The notes under the pieces were generated by a model. The model did not search any database, was not told the DNA's origin, and saw only the letters and a program-made list of their open reading frames with translations. Below are positions 1 through 10,570 of a stretch of 29,437 nt of DNA, one piece after another (the first letter of the stretch is position 1; every line of letters begins with the position of its first letter). Position numbers and translations under genes: made by a program. This DNA comes from Sperchopsis tessellata (Eukaryota; Arthropoda; Insecta; Coleoptera; Hydrophilidae), in assembly GCA_033557685.1 (NCBI GenBank), contig JAWQRN010000448.1:1-29437 (forward strand), written 5' to 3'.

Positions 1-75
1 AGTGGACGAAACTTCGGCACTTGTCAGAGCCTCTACACGGTTTCCACCCGGAAACAACATTCATACAGATACTAA
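1..75. repeat. Foldback-element arm, cut by window edge
   Basis: Starts AGTGGACGAAAC and continues through a GGCACTT..GAGCCT..CACGG..TTTC pattern. The same series of blocks, in the same order, recurs at 24209-24270, and the GACGAAAC core with a CCCGGAAA block recurs at 26041-26095. This is therefore one arm of a dispersed inverted-repeat element whose other arm lies outside the window. A shared ACCATAGAAG stretch follows here (near 75) and at 26115, so the repeat may run to about 110. There is no coding content. Confidence 0.7.
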
Positions 76-110
76 CCATAGAAGTCTATTACATTTAAGC
101 ATTACCAGTG

Positions 111-1074
111 ATGGACATTATATTTTCAGATTGTGCGGTGTTTATCACCGATGACACACTACTGTGGATACAAATATTACCAATTCCCATTTAACTGCAT
201 ATCTGCAAAACAAATGTGTCGATGTGATACAGAAATTATAATGTTTATAATTTTGTTGCTTCAATCCACCTTTTAAATATTTATGCCATCTTGTCTTCTT
301 CGTAGAAAGGCCAAACTGGCCATTGATCAGAAATGCTTGCCACAGGAAAAAAGTTAAAATTCAAGTTGGGTTGTTGTTATTCTGTAGTGTAGTGGTGCCT
401 GTTTGTACGTATCACCTATGATGTTTTAGCATGGTAATACTGGTACCAGTAATAATAATTTGAAATTTGAATACTTTTTGTTCAGGTTTTGTTATAAGTG
501 TAAATTTATGTATCGGAAATGTTGCTTTTGCAGACAAAAATTGGAGCTGTAAATCCATGTTGAAATTCTCAATTTACATTAAATTGCGTTCTAGAATTGA
601 TACATTATTATGAAACTGGTAACATATTTATAACACTATATTCAACTGTTTTTTTTTTTAAATTGCTCTAAATATATGTGGTAAATATCTAATAAATATA
701 TTTTTTTAATAATTTTTACAAAATTTAAAAAATTAGAGCCAGCGTACATTACCGAGATGAAACAGCTAACAAACAGTACACGCCCTTGATATATTACCGG
801 TGACTTACGTCACATCAAACGTACTAACAAGATTTTAAGTGTTAAAACATACTCCAAAGATTTCAAAATTAATTTGTCATAGTTAAGTAGTAAATCCACA
901 ATATTCAATATTCAAAAGATTGCACATTAGTGAAACTGTTTTAAGCCTGTTCATATATTTTACTGATGACTGTACAATATTGTATCAATAACAATACTTT
1001 CCATGATAAGTACTAAATTCTAAAGTAATTGCAAATGTTCTACACAAGTTTTAGTTGTCATTATTAATTATTAT
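111..1074. other. AT-rich non-coding stretch
   Basis: No recognisable gene. It holds a short exon-like segment at 306-357, treated as a finding, and T/A runs around 649-720. Nothing else can be named. Confidence 0.5.
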
Positions 1075-1223
1075 AACCAATCAGCGATACAAAATATTGG
1101 GATACCATACCTGGATATTTTGTCGCTTCCAGTGTTCCAACTGGAATTGAGTTCTTTAATGTGCATATGGTCACCACTCTTATACATCCCTCCCGAAAGA
1201 CATAGACTAAGCTTTTAGTCTCT
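1075..1223 (-). mobile_element. tRNA-derived SINE, truncated copy (third copy)
   Basis: Read on the minus strand this matches the central and 3' body of the SINE at 8788-9084. It has the AAAGAAC..CAATTCCAG block, the TTCCAGTTGGAACACTGGA core with its inner TTCCA/TGGAA palindrome, then a CAAAAT..CCAGG block. About 25 bases between the GGTGGGTCCC-like and GTGCATGT-like blocks are deleted, and the tRNA-like head is missing. The 3' end is badly diverged. Inverted relative to the other two copies. Confidence 0.75.
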
Positions 1224-2299
1224 ATACATAAATCTACAATATTTCTTACAAACAAATTTTAACCCAATGTCTTTTTTTGCTTACCTCCTCGTCAATAACA
1301 AAAAATATTCTAATTCCAAATCATAAACATTTTCTGTTCGAAATAAATCATAACATCTGCTTATCTAACTGTTGAAGAATAGCCTGACAATGATTTAGGC
1401 AATCGTTCTACTTTGTAGCATTATAGCATATCTTCCAAAATACCACCCATTGACTTCTACTTGAATCTTGTGCTAATATAAGAAACCCTGTATTTTGGGT
1501 CTGTTTTGCTTTATTATCAGTGTGTATAAATTATTTGTAAGATCTTCTTCATTTCAAACTTCAAATATGAACCCACTAATATTACCATCATTTAATATAG
1601 TAATATTTTAAATTTATAAAATGAGAAATAATGTATTTTTTACTAATACTGATCTGTAATAAGAAGTGTTTATATTTAATTATAGCAGTAGTGACGTACA
1701 TTGAAGTATTATTTCACTTGCTTATTTTATTGTTGACAATTTGTAGTCCTTTATATAACTCTCTTCCTACTTACCATGAACTAGAATAAACCTTAACCTT
1801 TACCCAAATATACTAAACATAAATTTAAATAAACCTTATACAAATTAAATGATTATAATTCATCATGTAAGTGTAAAACTTAAAATGAAGTAAACAACAT
1901 CTCGTGTAACAAAAAGCAACTAACTAAATACTACCTAACGATCTTATTAAAAATAAACTTAATAAAATCATAACATCTAAATTAGAATTCATAATTTTTC
2001 GTGAAAATTATGTAAATAGTAAAAAATGGATTAAAATATTTGTGAAATTAATCGGAAACGAAAGAAAATAAGAAGTTTTACCCCCTCGGACATTAGTTTG
2101 TGATAATTTTTCAAGACAATGTAAATTTAAAATTATATAAAAAGACATACTGTGTGGGATGGAACTGATCTTAAATGAAAAATATAAAAACATGTGATAA
2201 GACGATATATCTCTACTTAAAAACAAAAAACACATTTTATTTATATATTGTAAGATATGTGCAATGAATTTTAGTTTTGTTGGCAACGAAACTCTTTAG
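1224..2299. other. AT-rich non-coding stretch
   Basis: Nothing recognisable on either strand; only short random-looking open frames. Confidence 0.5.
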
Positions 2300-2785
2300 C
2301 TACAGTAAAATCAGTTTGCTAAGATGCTTGGTTTTGCCACTAAAGATGCTTACCCATATTCGACATGAACATTCGACAATTTCTTTCAAGTTATGTTTTA
2401 ACCTTTTATTGATAGAAATTGGTGAATTGTGCAATATATAAAATTTTAACTTTTTGTTTGAGAGGACTATTGTATTTCTAAAATATTGACTTCTACTTTG
2501 TGAAAATGCGTTTGGACTTAATATGAAGTAACATTCTTTTATTAATTTCAAATGTTTTTTATAAAAAAATTTATTTTCTATCCTCTTGATTTCAAATATG
2601 TTATAGTGGTTTAATATTCCTTTACCCTGTATTATTGCGCTGCCCTTAGAATGCACATAAGATCGAGATCCCCAAAAATGTTCCTTAAAATTCAAAATTG
2701 CATTCATTTTAAAAAAGGGAATCGTGTGAAATATTATTCTAACTAAATTGACACTTCTGAATATGAAGGATCTGTAAAATATGGC
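2300..2785 (-). CDS. Unrecognised long open frame (161 codons stop-to-stop)
   Basis: The frame is open from just after a TGA at 2786-2788 to the stop at 2300. The first ATG is at 2707, which gives 135 residues. The product is basic, rich in Lys, Ile, Phe and Asn, with no signal peptide, clear membrane segment or motif I know. In DNA this AT-rich a frame this long is unlikely by chance: with roughly 8% stop codons I expect about 0.01 such frames in the window. It may be an exon, a decayed element ORF or chance. No convincing promoter, Kozak context or splice site supports a gene. Confidence 0.25.
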   Translation of the reverse strand, partial: AIFYRSFIFRSVNLVRIIFHTIPFFKMNAILNFKEHFWGSRSYVHSKGSAIIQGKGILNHYNIFEIKRIENKFFYKKHLKLIKECYFILSPNAFSQSRSQYFRNTIVLSNKKLKFYILHNSPISINKRLKHNLKEIVECSCRIWVSIFSGKTKHLSKLILL

Positions 2786-5700
2786 TCATATATAATCTAA
2801 AATATTGTATATGCTTATATAGAGAGCTATCGACTCAAATATTATGATGTATATATCTGCACGAACTAGCAAGGGCTCCAATGATGGTAAAGTTAAATCC
2901 CACTCTAATCTGCTCAAATTTACAGATTTTTAAATTGATATTTTCAAAAAAATTTCCATTTTAATGGTTTTTCCTAAAATGGCTTAAATTAATCAGAAAC
3001 CTTATTTTACAGTAATGAATGTCTTTTCTCCTAGATGTTCGCTAATTGGACAATATTTTCTGGATACCACATCTAATAGTGTTTGTTTCCATGTAAAGTT
3101 TATAGTAGCAGAAAGAAAATTGATTAGCTAAGATAGCATATGCATCAACCACTGTAAGACAGAATAATAAAAGTCTTCATTAGAAACAATTTAATTTGAT
3201 TATTAAATTGAACATATATCTTGTCAAGATTAGCAAGTTTAAAGTAAACCTAGGAAAGGTTTAATATCAGCAGTCACTTCTAGTTTTTATGTGACATGTT
3301 TTTTAAGATCAGGGTTGTAAAATTGTATGGTAAATAAAAATTTAAAAATTGTTACCATTTTGGAAAATGCCCACTACTATGTTTCTGAGAATTTTTTAAT
3401 AATTTTCATCATCTTAAGAGGTGTCAATTTAAATGAAAGTAAACCTTCTAAAATTTTCAGATTCGTCTTATACTAACTAAGGGAAGCCAGTACGTACCCA
3501 AAAAAGTATTATCATCAATTTTGGTTAAGTTACTCCTTAAAGTATTTTAAAATCCTTATCTTAAAAAAATCTGTCTTGTCTTTTTTCACCTGTCCAGCTC
3601 TATTTTTACTTGTTTAGTTTATCTGACATTTTACTAAATAATTAAAAGATACGTTGGATATCACAATTCTTCATATTTCCAAAGTAACAGTGAAATAGGA
3701 ATAAAAAGGAAGTACATACTGTGTTATTTTCCATTTAGAAAAATCTCTTGTCAGATCACAGTTGAGAATTTCACCTTATCTAAAGAAAGCATTATCATCT
3801 ATTAGTGTTCTTTTTTATTAAAAAAAGAAAAAGTTTTCGTTTGTCTTATTGTGCAATGAAAAGTGTTCCGCAATGTGGCTTGTGAAAAAGTGCAAAACAT
3901 CTATTTTTTCAGTTATAAAAATTATACCAGGGTGATATTTATAACTTAATATCTCCTTTTTATTTTTAAAGCCACCAAAAGAATATTTGGAATTTAACTC
4001 CAACTTGGATAAATTCTGTTCAATTAATAAATTTATTGATTTTTCATTATATTTTCCTTTTGTAGCCTTTCTTATTATACCATTGTGATATCCAAAATTG
4101 AACAAAAACTCCTTAATAACAGTAGCTGTAGCTTTTCTACAATGTAACTAAATTCCTTACCTCATTGTGGAAAATTGCAATATGCAACAAATTTAAATTT
4201 CCTATCCAAAGAAAGTATCTATCCTAATAATGCATGCTATAAATAAAATCTATTTATATACCATGTTATATTAGTAAAGCAATTTGCATTTATAAAGAAG
4301 AAATTTAAGTAAATCTTTGTCTTCTACATCGCCACGAGAATCATTTAGGCGTATTCTATTAAAGATATTCATTTACTTTGAAAACATTAAACGAGATATT
4401 TTTGAATATGAGAAATTTGTCACAAAATGATTTTTCTATAGTAAACTTACAGTTTATTTTAAAAACAGATTCCTCTATTCCTTCAAAATGCAATATCTCT
4501 AGAAGGAAAGTAATTGTTATTACAATATCTAGAAAAATATGTGCCTATTAAACCTCCCAGTATAACAAAAAGTAATAAATAATTGTTATCTTATTTGCAA
4601 TACCAATTTTTTTTTCTAATATTTTTGTAAATTTAAAATATAATATTTCACAATATACTTTGGTTTTATTTTAATCTTGGCTTGAAAATGAATTGTCGAA
4701 TGTGTTCTGTCGAAAATCTACAAATTGAAAGCATTATCTGAGCATTCCTGGTTATTATTTACGGACAACATATGTAATGAAGCTAATATTGTAATAAATT
4801 ATTTGTATGTGTTTACTTAAAATAAAATGAAGAAATTATCAATTACCTTGAAACAAAATATTTTCATCACTATAGTTATACTGTAGTTCTGTATAAAAAG
4901 AAATTATTGCGTATGAATGATAAAACAATATTGATTGTGTATATATATCGCAGTAAAGTATGATGTTTACGTTGGTGTGAAAATGTTAATTTTTGTAAAA
5001 TTATTAATACTGAATTCGCTCTGTATAACAAATAAAAACATAATAAAATCTTTATTTGTCTACATAATGAGAACTATTTCACATTGTTGTATACTTTTAA
5101 GGTGCGCACTTTTCACTGAGATGACCCAAGATAATTGTTATTTACTTTGTAATTTTTAAGATAAGTTCAGCCATATTTGTAATAAACATCTAATTTAGAT
5201 TACGAAGTTTGACATTTTACCACTTAAGTAGGTACTACAATTATATTGAGTAACTTTCCGAAATAGTTGTAATCAACATGTAAATATCGTGATAGACATT
5301 TATATTTGCCATATGGCAACTCCCATTATTTTACCATACAGAACTGACAAGTTACGTGCATCTATTTTCTATGGTATTTTTATTATACTACAACTATAAG
5401 TATAGGATTTACTTTATTAAATGAATGAGTTGTTAATATCAGCAGCCTTTATTATTTTAAGATAGAAAATCAAAATATGAAAGTAATATCAGTTATAACG
5501 AACAACCTATAGTGTCTTCTTTTGGTGTAAGGTCTTCCAGAGCACTTGTTTTCCTAGGTCTTCACTGAATTTTCCTTGTACTGATACCACTTCATACAAA
5601 TTTTTTTTATACAATAGTCCTTTTTCCTTTTCTTTTTCTAGCATTTAGCAACTTTCAAGTCTTCCATTCTAGGAAATATGTTACTCCGCATAGTTACTTT

Positions 5701-6099
5701 GTTATGAAAATTTCAGAAAAGAATAATTTGCTACTATAGCTAAAAGTTATTCAAATGTGATGATTTCAGGTCTACAGGTTTTGGTGAATTTTTAATTTTT
5801 TAAATTTTCTTAACTGAATGTTTCAAAATAATGGTTGTTTTGAAACTACGAAGATTGCAAATCTGGGAGTTAGTCTTCAAACAAGGAAACAGAAAATCTG
5901 GCCCCATTCTTTAGTACTCCTGATGAATCAAAGAGAGTTAGAAACCTTCATTATTGCACAATTAAAATAGATAGTACTGAATACCGTGAATACTGAACAC
6001 TCCAATGAATAGAAGACTACACTTGTCTTCCTTTTTCCATTTTACTTAGCCTGAACTATAATCTTTTCCATTATATTAGTTCTAACTATGACCGTATGA
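2786..6099. other. AT-rich stretch without a recognisable gene
   Basis: Over 3 kb with no family I can name. A 95-codon minus frame at 3818-4105 has low-complexity composition and a run of Phe at its end; I treat it as chance. The part from about 5840 to 6060 could be a further decayed tail of the reverse transcriptase remnant that starts at 6650, but I could not follow the reading. Confidence 0.45.
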
Positions 6100-6650
6100 C
6101 CAAACTATCAAGATTCGTTTAAGAAACGAACTGCAACATCTTTCAGACTTATTTTATTTAAAATGCCCGTACTCATTTTTTTACCCTCCACCAATTGTAT
6201 ACCTAAAAATTTTCTCTACTATCAGAATTTAAAGACTATATTTTTGTTATTTAAATGTAGCACCATATTTCTGCTTCACATATTATGAATAAGTGCGTCC
6301 TCACAACCATAAAAGAATGCCTGTGCGGATAAATTATTTTTAAAGAAGAGTACAATTTTTCAAATCAAATATAAACATAAAATCTCAATCTTAAATCAGT
6401 GTGCAAATATAAGTACCTAGCAGAACTCAAAACATGAAGAATATTGAGGGATCAGAATTAATTCAAATATCCATCATTTATGAAAAAGTAGTATATATTT
6501 CTTTTGTAATTTAAGGTATGTGTACAAAAGAAAACAAAAAATTTTACCCTGAGGCACACCACATATCAAAAACAAACCTCTGATAACTTCTGCGACAATT
6601 TGTTCCTTCTTGACCTACCATTCAAATCATTAAAGTAAAATTGAAAACAA
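6100..6650 (-). pseudogene. Non-LTR retrotransposon reverse transcriptase remnant (Jockey/CR1-like)
   Basis: On the minus strand a frame near 6540-6600 reads ICGVPQGKIFCFLLYTYL, which fits the GVPQGSxLGPLLF motif before the YADD active site in Jockey/CR1-type reverse transcriptases. Further along the same strand come a LHLNNKNIVFKF-like piece (family: GLxLNxxKTxxxxF) and KFLGIQLVEG (family: KFLGIxLD), in the correct order and about the correct spacing. The YADD box itself is not readable, and several stops interrupt the frame. The element is dead. Assignment rests on three short motifs, so confidence is moderate. Confidence 0.5.
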
Positions 6651-8556
6651 TAAGAAAAAAAGTGAAAGAAGTAAAAAATCAATATAAAGGTATTGTTTTA
6701 ATTTTCATCCAATTCCAGTCCGACAGTATTTTTAATGAAAACACACAAACCTTAAGCATTGCTAAGATTTTACCTTAAACTTGATTTGACTTACAACCAT
6801 TTTCTTCTAACCAGTTGTTAGATGAGTGGTAAGTTGGTCATATTGTTTGCTAGAATAATAAATCTAGTTTTTAAAATTCCTCTTCGTCAAGGCTGGAATA
6901 TTTGCAGTATATCAAACACGAATTTGACAATTTTCTACCTAGTTTGTTGATGCCATTCCTATCCTTTTGAGGAATGGTCAATAATTGTGTATACTTGAAT
7001 ACTAAACAAGAGATGTAAAAAACACAAACTTGTTTAAGTCTTTTATGAATCATAAACTTCAGATGTACGGTATTCTGTAACCTCCCGGGGATGCTTCTGC
7101 TCAATTAAAGTTGTTATATTAGAGATTATATAACGGAAAACTCATGTGGAATTACATCATTTAAAACTTTTTTTTCTAGTCAATGAAATAAATATAGGGA
7201 CGAAGAAGATGGGGTACTTGTTTGCTAGGTTCATTTTCGTCGTAGGCGTGTTACCTAGAATAGGGGTCTTTACCTTGAATATTGTCTCAAACTCCAACGA
7301 TTAAGGAGATTAATGTTATGGCTATAATTAGAAAACGTACCTACTGTAACTGAAATGACGGTTTTTAAAATGAACTTGATTATCTGTTTTTTTAATCTGA
7401 TTTAAGGAAAATGTTTCGCAATTACAATTAGTTATTAATCTCTTAAATTGTGTGGCAGTTAGTAATTGAACTCCTAAAATTAGTTGCAAATAAAGCGAGT
7501 AAGACTACTGAATTTATTTAGCTTACAAATTTGACTTGTTTCTATTAAAAGTGTATATAAATAATTTCAAAAAGAAATTTTTCAACTTGAAGGATGTTGC
7601 TCCAATATTTTTTAAGAAGTCAAACTTTACGAACCCTCTAACTTTAGTTTTAGTTATGAATAGTACTGAATGATGTGTATTTTGTACTTAATGACAAGGC
7701 TGCTCAGTGAAAAATTCGCTCTTGGAGTCAACCTATCCACGGTATATATTATAATGTAATATCCGTAACGTCTGTAGATTATGTTTATTAAAGCAATTAT
7801 GCTATATTTTTGCTCTTATAAGTCCAAAAGTATAATAAAATATGAAATCAATTTTATAATACCGTAGTTAGTATTTATTTATAAACGTGTAGATATGTGA
7901 GTATTTTGAAATGTTTTTGGACTGATAGGAGGTATTTATTATATCAGGTACATTGTGACTGTACAACACTGGGTTTAACGTGAAAAAATTAAAATAAATA
8001 CTTGTAAATATACTAAATATAATTAAATAATGGTACAAATTGTACCCAGTCTAGTGTACTGAAATTTTTGTGAATCATACAGACATTTCGCAGTTTTCGG
8101 ACTCTTTATTTTTGGAAAAAGTCAAAGTACTTAGATACGGTTTAAGGCTGCGCTGTTTTTTTAATAATTGTTTTCTTAGTAATCGATTGATTGTACAGTT
8201 GCATTGTAAATATTATAACATCAGGTGTTACACTAAGACCAAGCCTTAACATTATAATGATATAACATAATAAATTACTTCTGCACAAATAAACTGTTTA
8301 ATTCCTTTTGTAGTGTTGAATACATTATTTCTTCTTTTATAGTCAATAATTATCCATACGGTAGATATACATAATGTGTCCAAGTGATAAAGTGACTGCT
8401 TCTTTCTCCAAACTACCTGCACCGCCATCTCTGAATCAAAGCGTATGTTACGTAGTGATACATTTTTGCTATTCACCACCAAAAATTAAAAACGCGCTAG
8501 CGTATCAGGTTCATGAAATGTAACAGTATCTTTTATACCTTTGTAGAAACCCAAAA
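6651..8556. other. AT-rich stretch; one GC-richer coding-like island
   Basis: No identifiable gene. A GC-richer island at about 7175-7305 reads coding-like on the minus strand but has two internal stops (see findings). The minus open frame at 8252-8482 (76 codons) is unrecognised and probably chance. Confidence 0.45.
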
Positions 8557-9703
8557 ATGAAACAACGCACTAAGATTAAATTTTGTTTTACATGGGGCAA
8601 AACTGCTACGAAAACATTTAAAATGATTCCAACTTCTTATGGCAGTAAAGACGATCCATGGCCGGGACCACCTAAAACAACTGTAAATGAAGTAGACATG
8701 CAAAAATTAGCCGAAATTCTTCATACTGATCGCTGTGTACCTATAAGACTCATTGAGGAACTAATTAGCTCCCTAAAAGTGTCGATAAGCCGTCTTGTAG
8801 CTCAGTGGCTAAGTACTAGGCTACTAAGCATGGGGTCTCGGATTCGAGTCTCAGAGACGGTCGGCTTTATCTGATTAGGGAAAAGTCTTTGTAGTGCTCG
8901 TCTTCCGGAAGGGTTGTAAAACGGTGGGTCCCATATATTGTAGGTTAATTGAAGACCACGTGCATGTAAAAGAACCCAATTCCAGTTGGAACACTGGATG
9001 CGGCAAAATTCCCAGGTGAGGGAGCCTAATCCCCAGTGATTAGCCATAGCAGCAGAAATAGGCTGACTATAAATAAACAAACATAAAACTGTCAATAGCA
9101 TTTTAATTTAAAATTTGAAATAATCAATGATCTTTGCATGCTTTATATAGATGTCAGAGTGCAGCGCTGCAGAGCCATACAAAAATCCGGAATTATTGTC
9201 AAATTTTGAAATGGGGGATGACAAGTGGTGTTTTCAATATGACCCATCAATCAAGCGCCAGAGTGCGGATTGGAAATTACCAGAAGAAGGAAAATCAAAG
9301 AAATTACAACTGCAAAAGAGCTAAATCAAAACATTGCTCACCATGGATTTGATTCCAAAGGCATTATTCACCACGACTATATTCCTGAAAGTCAGGTGGT
9401 AAAGTCTAAATATTATTTGGGTCCTTTGAATAATTTGTGGGAAAAATTGAACTTAATATCATGAGCAAGATTCTTGATTATTCTTTTCCAAAAGAAAAGC
9501 ATGTGGTGCTTGAGCATCAGCTCTATTTTACTGATTTAGATCCTGTTGACTTTCGATTACTTCCGAAATTAAAGTTGGCTATAAAAGGAGTACATCATGG
9601 TTTAATTCAGGACATCCAAACGATATCGACAAATTTTCTGCAGATGATTTCAACGGAGGACTTTTAAGGACTGCTTCCTTGAATCACAAGGATTCTATTT
9701 TGA
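8557..9703 (+). pseudogene. Mariner transposase pseudogene, split by a SINE
   Basis: The N-terminal part (8557-8787) reads MKQRTKIKFCFTWGKTATKTF, then DDPWPGPPKT and IRLIEELISSLKVSI, the mariner paired helix-turn-helix region. About 40 residues holding the YEWFKRF-type motif are deleted. After the SINE, 9151-9324 reads ELLSNFEMGDDKWCFQYDP and IKRQSADWK, including the first catalytic Asp of the GDExW motif. A stop (9322-9324) and frameshift follow, then GFDSKGIIHHDYIPESQ in the next frame. From 9467 comes VVLEHQLYFTDLDPVDF and LPKLKLAIKG, with the last catalytic Asp kept. The DNA segment encoding the second Asp (HDNAxPH) is deleted. After one more frameshift it ends in DCFLESQGFYFE. Terminal inverted repeats are not resolvable. 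Confidence 0.92.
8788..9084 (+). mobile_element. tRNA-derived SINE, full-length copy nested in mariner
   Basis: The head is tRNA-like. GCCGTCT (8789-8795) pairs with AGACGGT (8855-8861) as an acceptor stem, TAGCTCAGTGG matches the pol III A box exactly, and GGATTCGAGTCT resembles the B box. The body continues with the ATTCCAGTTGGAACACTGGA core and GATTAGCCATAGCAGCAGAAA, and ends in an ATAAATAAACAAACAT tail. Imperfect target-site duplications, AAAAGTGTCGATA (8775-8787) and AAAACTGTCAATA (9085-9097), flank it, and the mariner reading resumes after the second. This shows insertion into an existing mariner copy. RNA polymerase III would have transcribed it; mobilisation would need LINE enzymes supplied in trans. 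Confidence 0.88.
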
Positions 9704-10059
9704 ATAATCAATAATAAAAACAAAACAGAAATAATGTTAAATAAGTTTTATTTGACATCAGTCAAGTTATCACTGGACGATATGGCGTAATACCAGCCTA
9801 TTAGGCTACAATAAATATTAATAATATATTATAAAATTATAATAAGCATATAAATTCATAATTTGAAGAATGATCAGTAGAAGAAGATAAAAGTAAACAT
9901 TTTAAGTGAAAACTTCAAAAATTTAAATTACAAACTTTGGTCTTTCAATTGACATTAGAAAAATAATATTTTGTCTGCTATTTTGTATAGCAAATTGTAT
10001 TGCAAAAAGATAGAAAACTACTCTCTAGTGAAGACTTCTTAAAATAATGTTTTATAACC
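9704..10059. other. AT-rich non-coding stretch
   Basis: Lies between the mariner remnant and the hAT remnant. Probably includes flanking ends of both elements, but no inverted termini are readable. Confidence 0.4.
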
Positions 10060-10570
10060 TGCTCAAATTCCTTATTTGAAGATTTTAATAATTTTTGATC
10101 ATTAAATGTCTTAACAAATCTCCAATATGCAAAAATATTGTCGAAGATAGACTTTTATTAGTAAACAAAAATATATCAGATTTAAGAAGTAAAAGAATGT
10201 TTTCATTTGTTTGGACAAAAGTACAGATGTTACAAGACAGGCCTATCTAGCCGTTTTTGACAGATATTCTTCTGATAACATTATAATGGAAGAATTAATT
10301 AATTTAAAGACATTAATCAACAGAACTATGAAATTAAAAGAAAATTTGCCAAAATGAAGATTGTATTTGTAAATACTGATGGAATACCAAGCATGATTAG
10401 TAAGAATGTAGGCATTGATAAAATTTAGCAAAAAAAAATAAATGAGCTTTTAGAACCTGTATTGTACATCAGAAAATCCTGTATGCAAAAAATAATTTTA
10501 AGCGCTTTGAAAATGTGTTGAATAAAATTTTAAATTTCATAGTTAGCCGAGCTATTAACAAATGAGCAAT
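10060..10570 (+). pseudogene. hAT-type transposase remnant
   Basis: From 10202 the frame reads FICLDKSTDVTRQAYLAVF, matching the SxALDESTDxxxxAQLxIF block of hAT transposases (the ZBED5/SCAND3/GTF2IRD2-like group), followed by MEELINLKTL. A stop near 10354 and a frame change lead to VNTDGIPSMISKNVGI (family: TTDGAPSMxGKxxG). Then 10464-10564 reads VHQKILYAKNNFKRFENVLN and KILNFIVSRAINK, matching the IIHQExLCAK..VVKIVNFIRSRALN block. The order and spacing agree with one gene. The C-terminal dimerisation domain is not visible. Dead by several stops and frameshifts. Confidence 0.75.

Noticed and set aside
3818..4105. 95-codon minus open frame
   Set aside because: Low-complexity composition ending in a Phe run from a poly(A/T) tract; no motif or splice support.
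8789..8861. A true tRNA gene
   Set aside because: The acceptor stem and A box look like tRNA, but the anticodon and T arms do not fold properly, and the sequence continues into a SINE body flanked by target duplications.
8802..9101. 99-codon minus open frame
   Set aside because: Antisense reading of the SINE.
10243..10431. 62-codon minus open frame
   Set aside because: Antisense to the hAT transposase remnant, which has clear family motifs.
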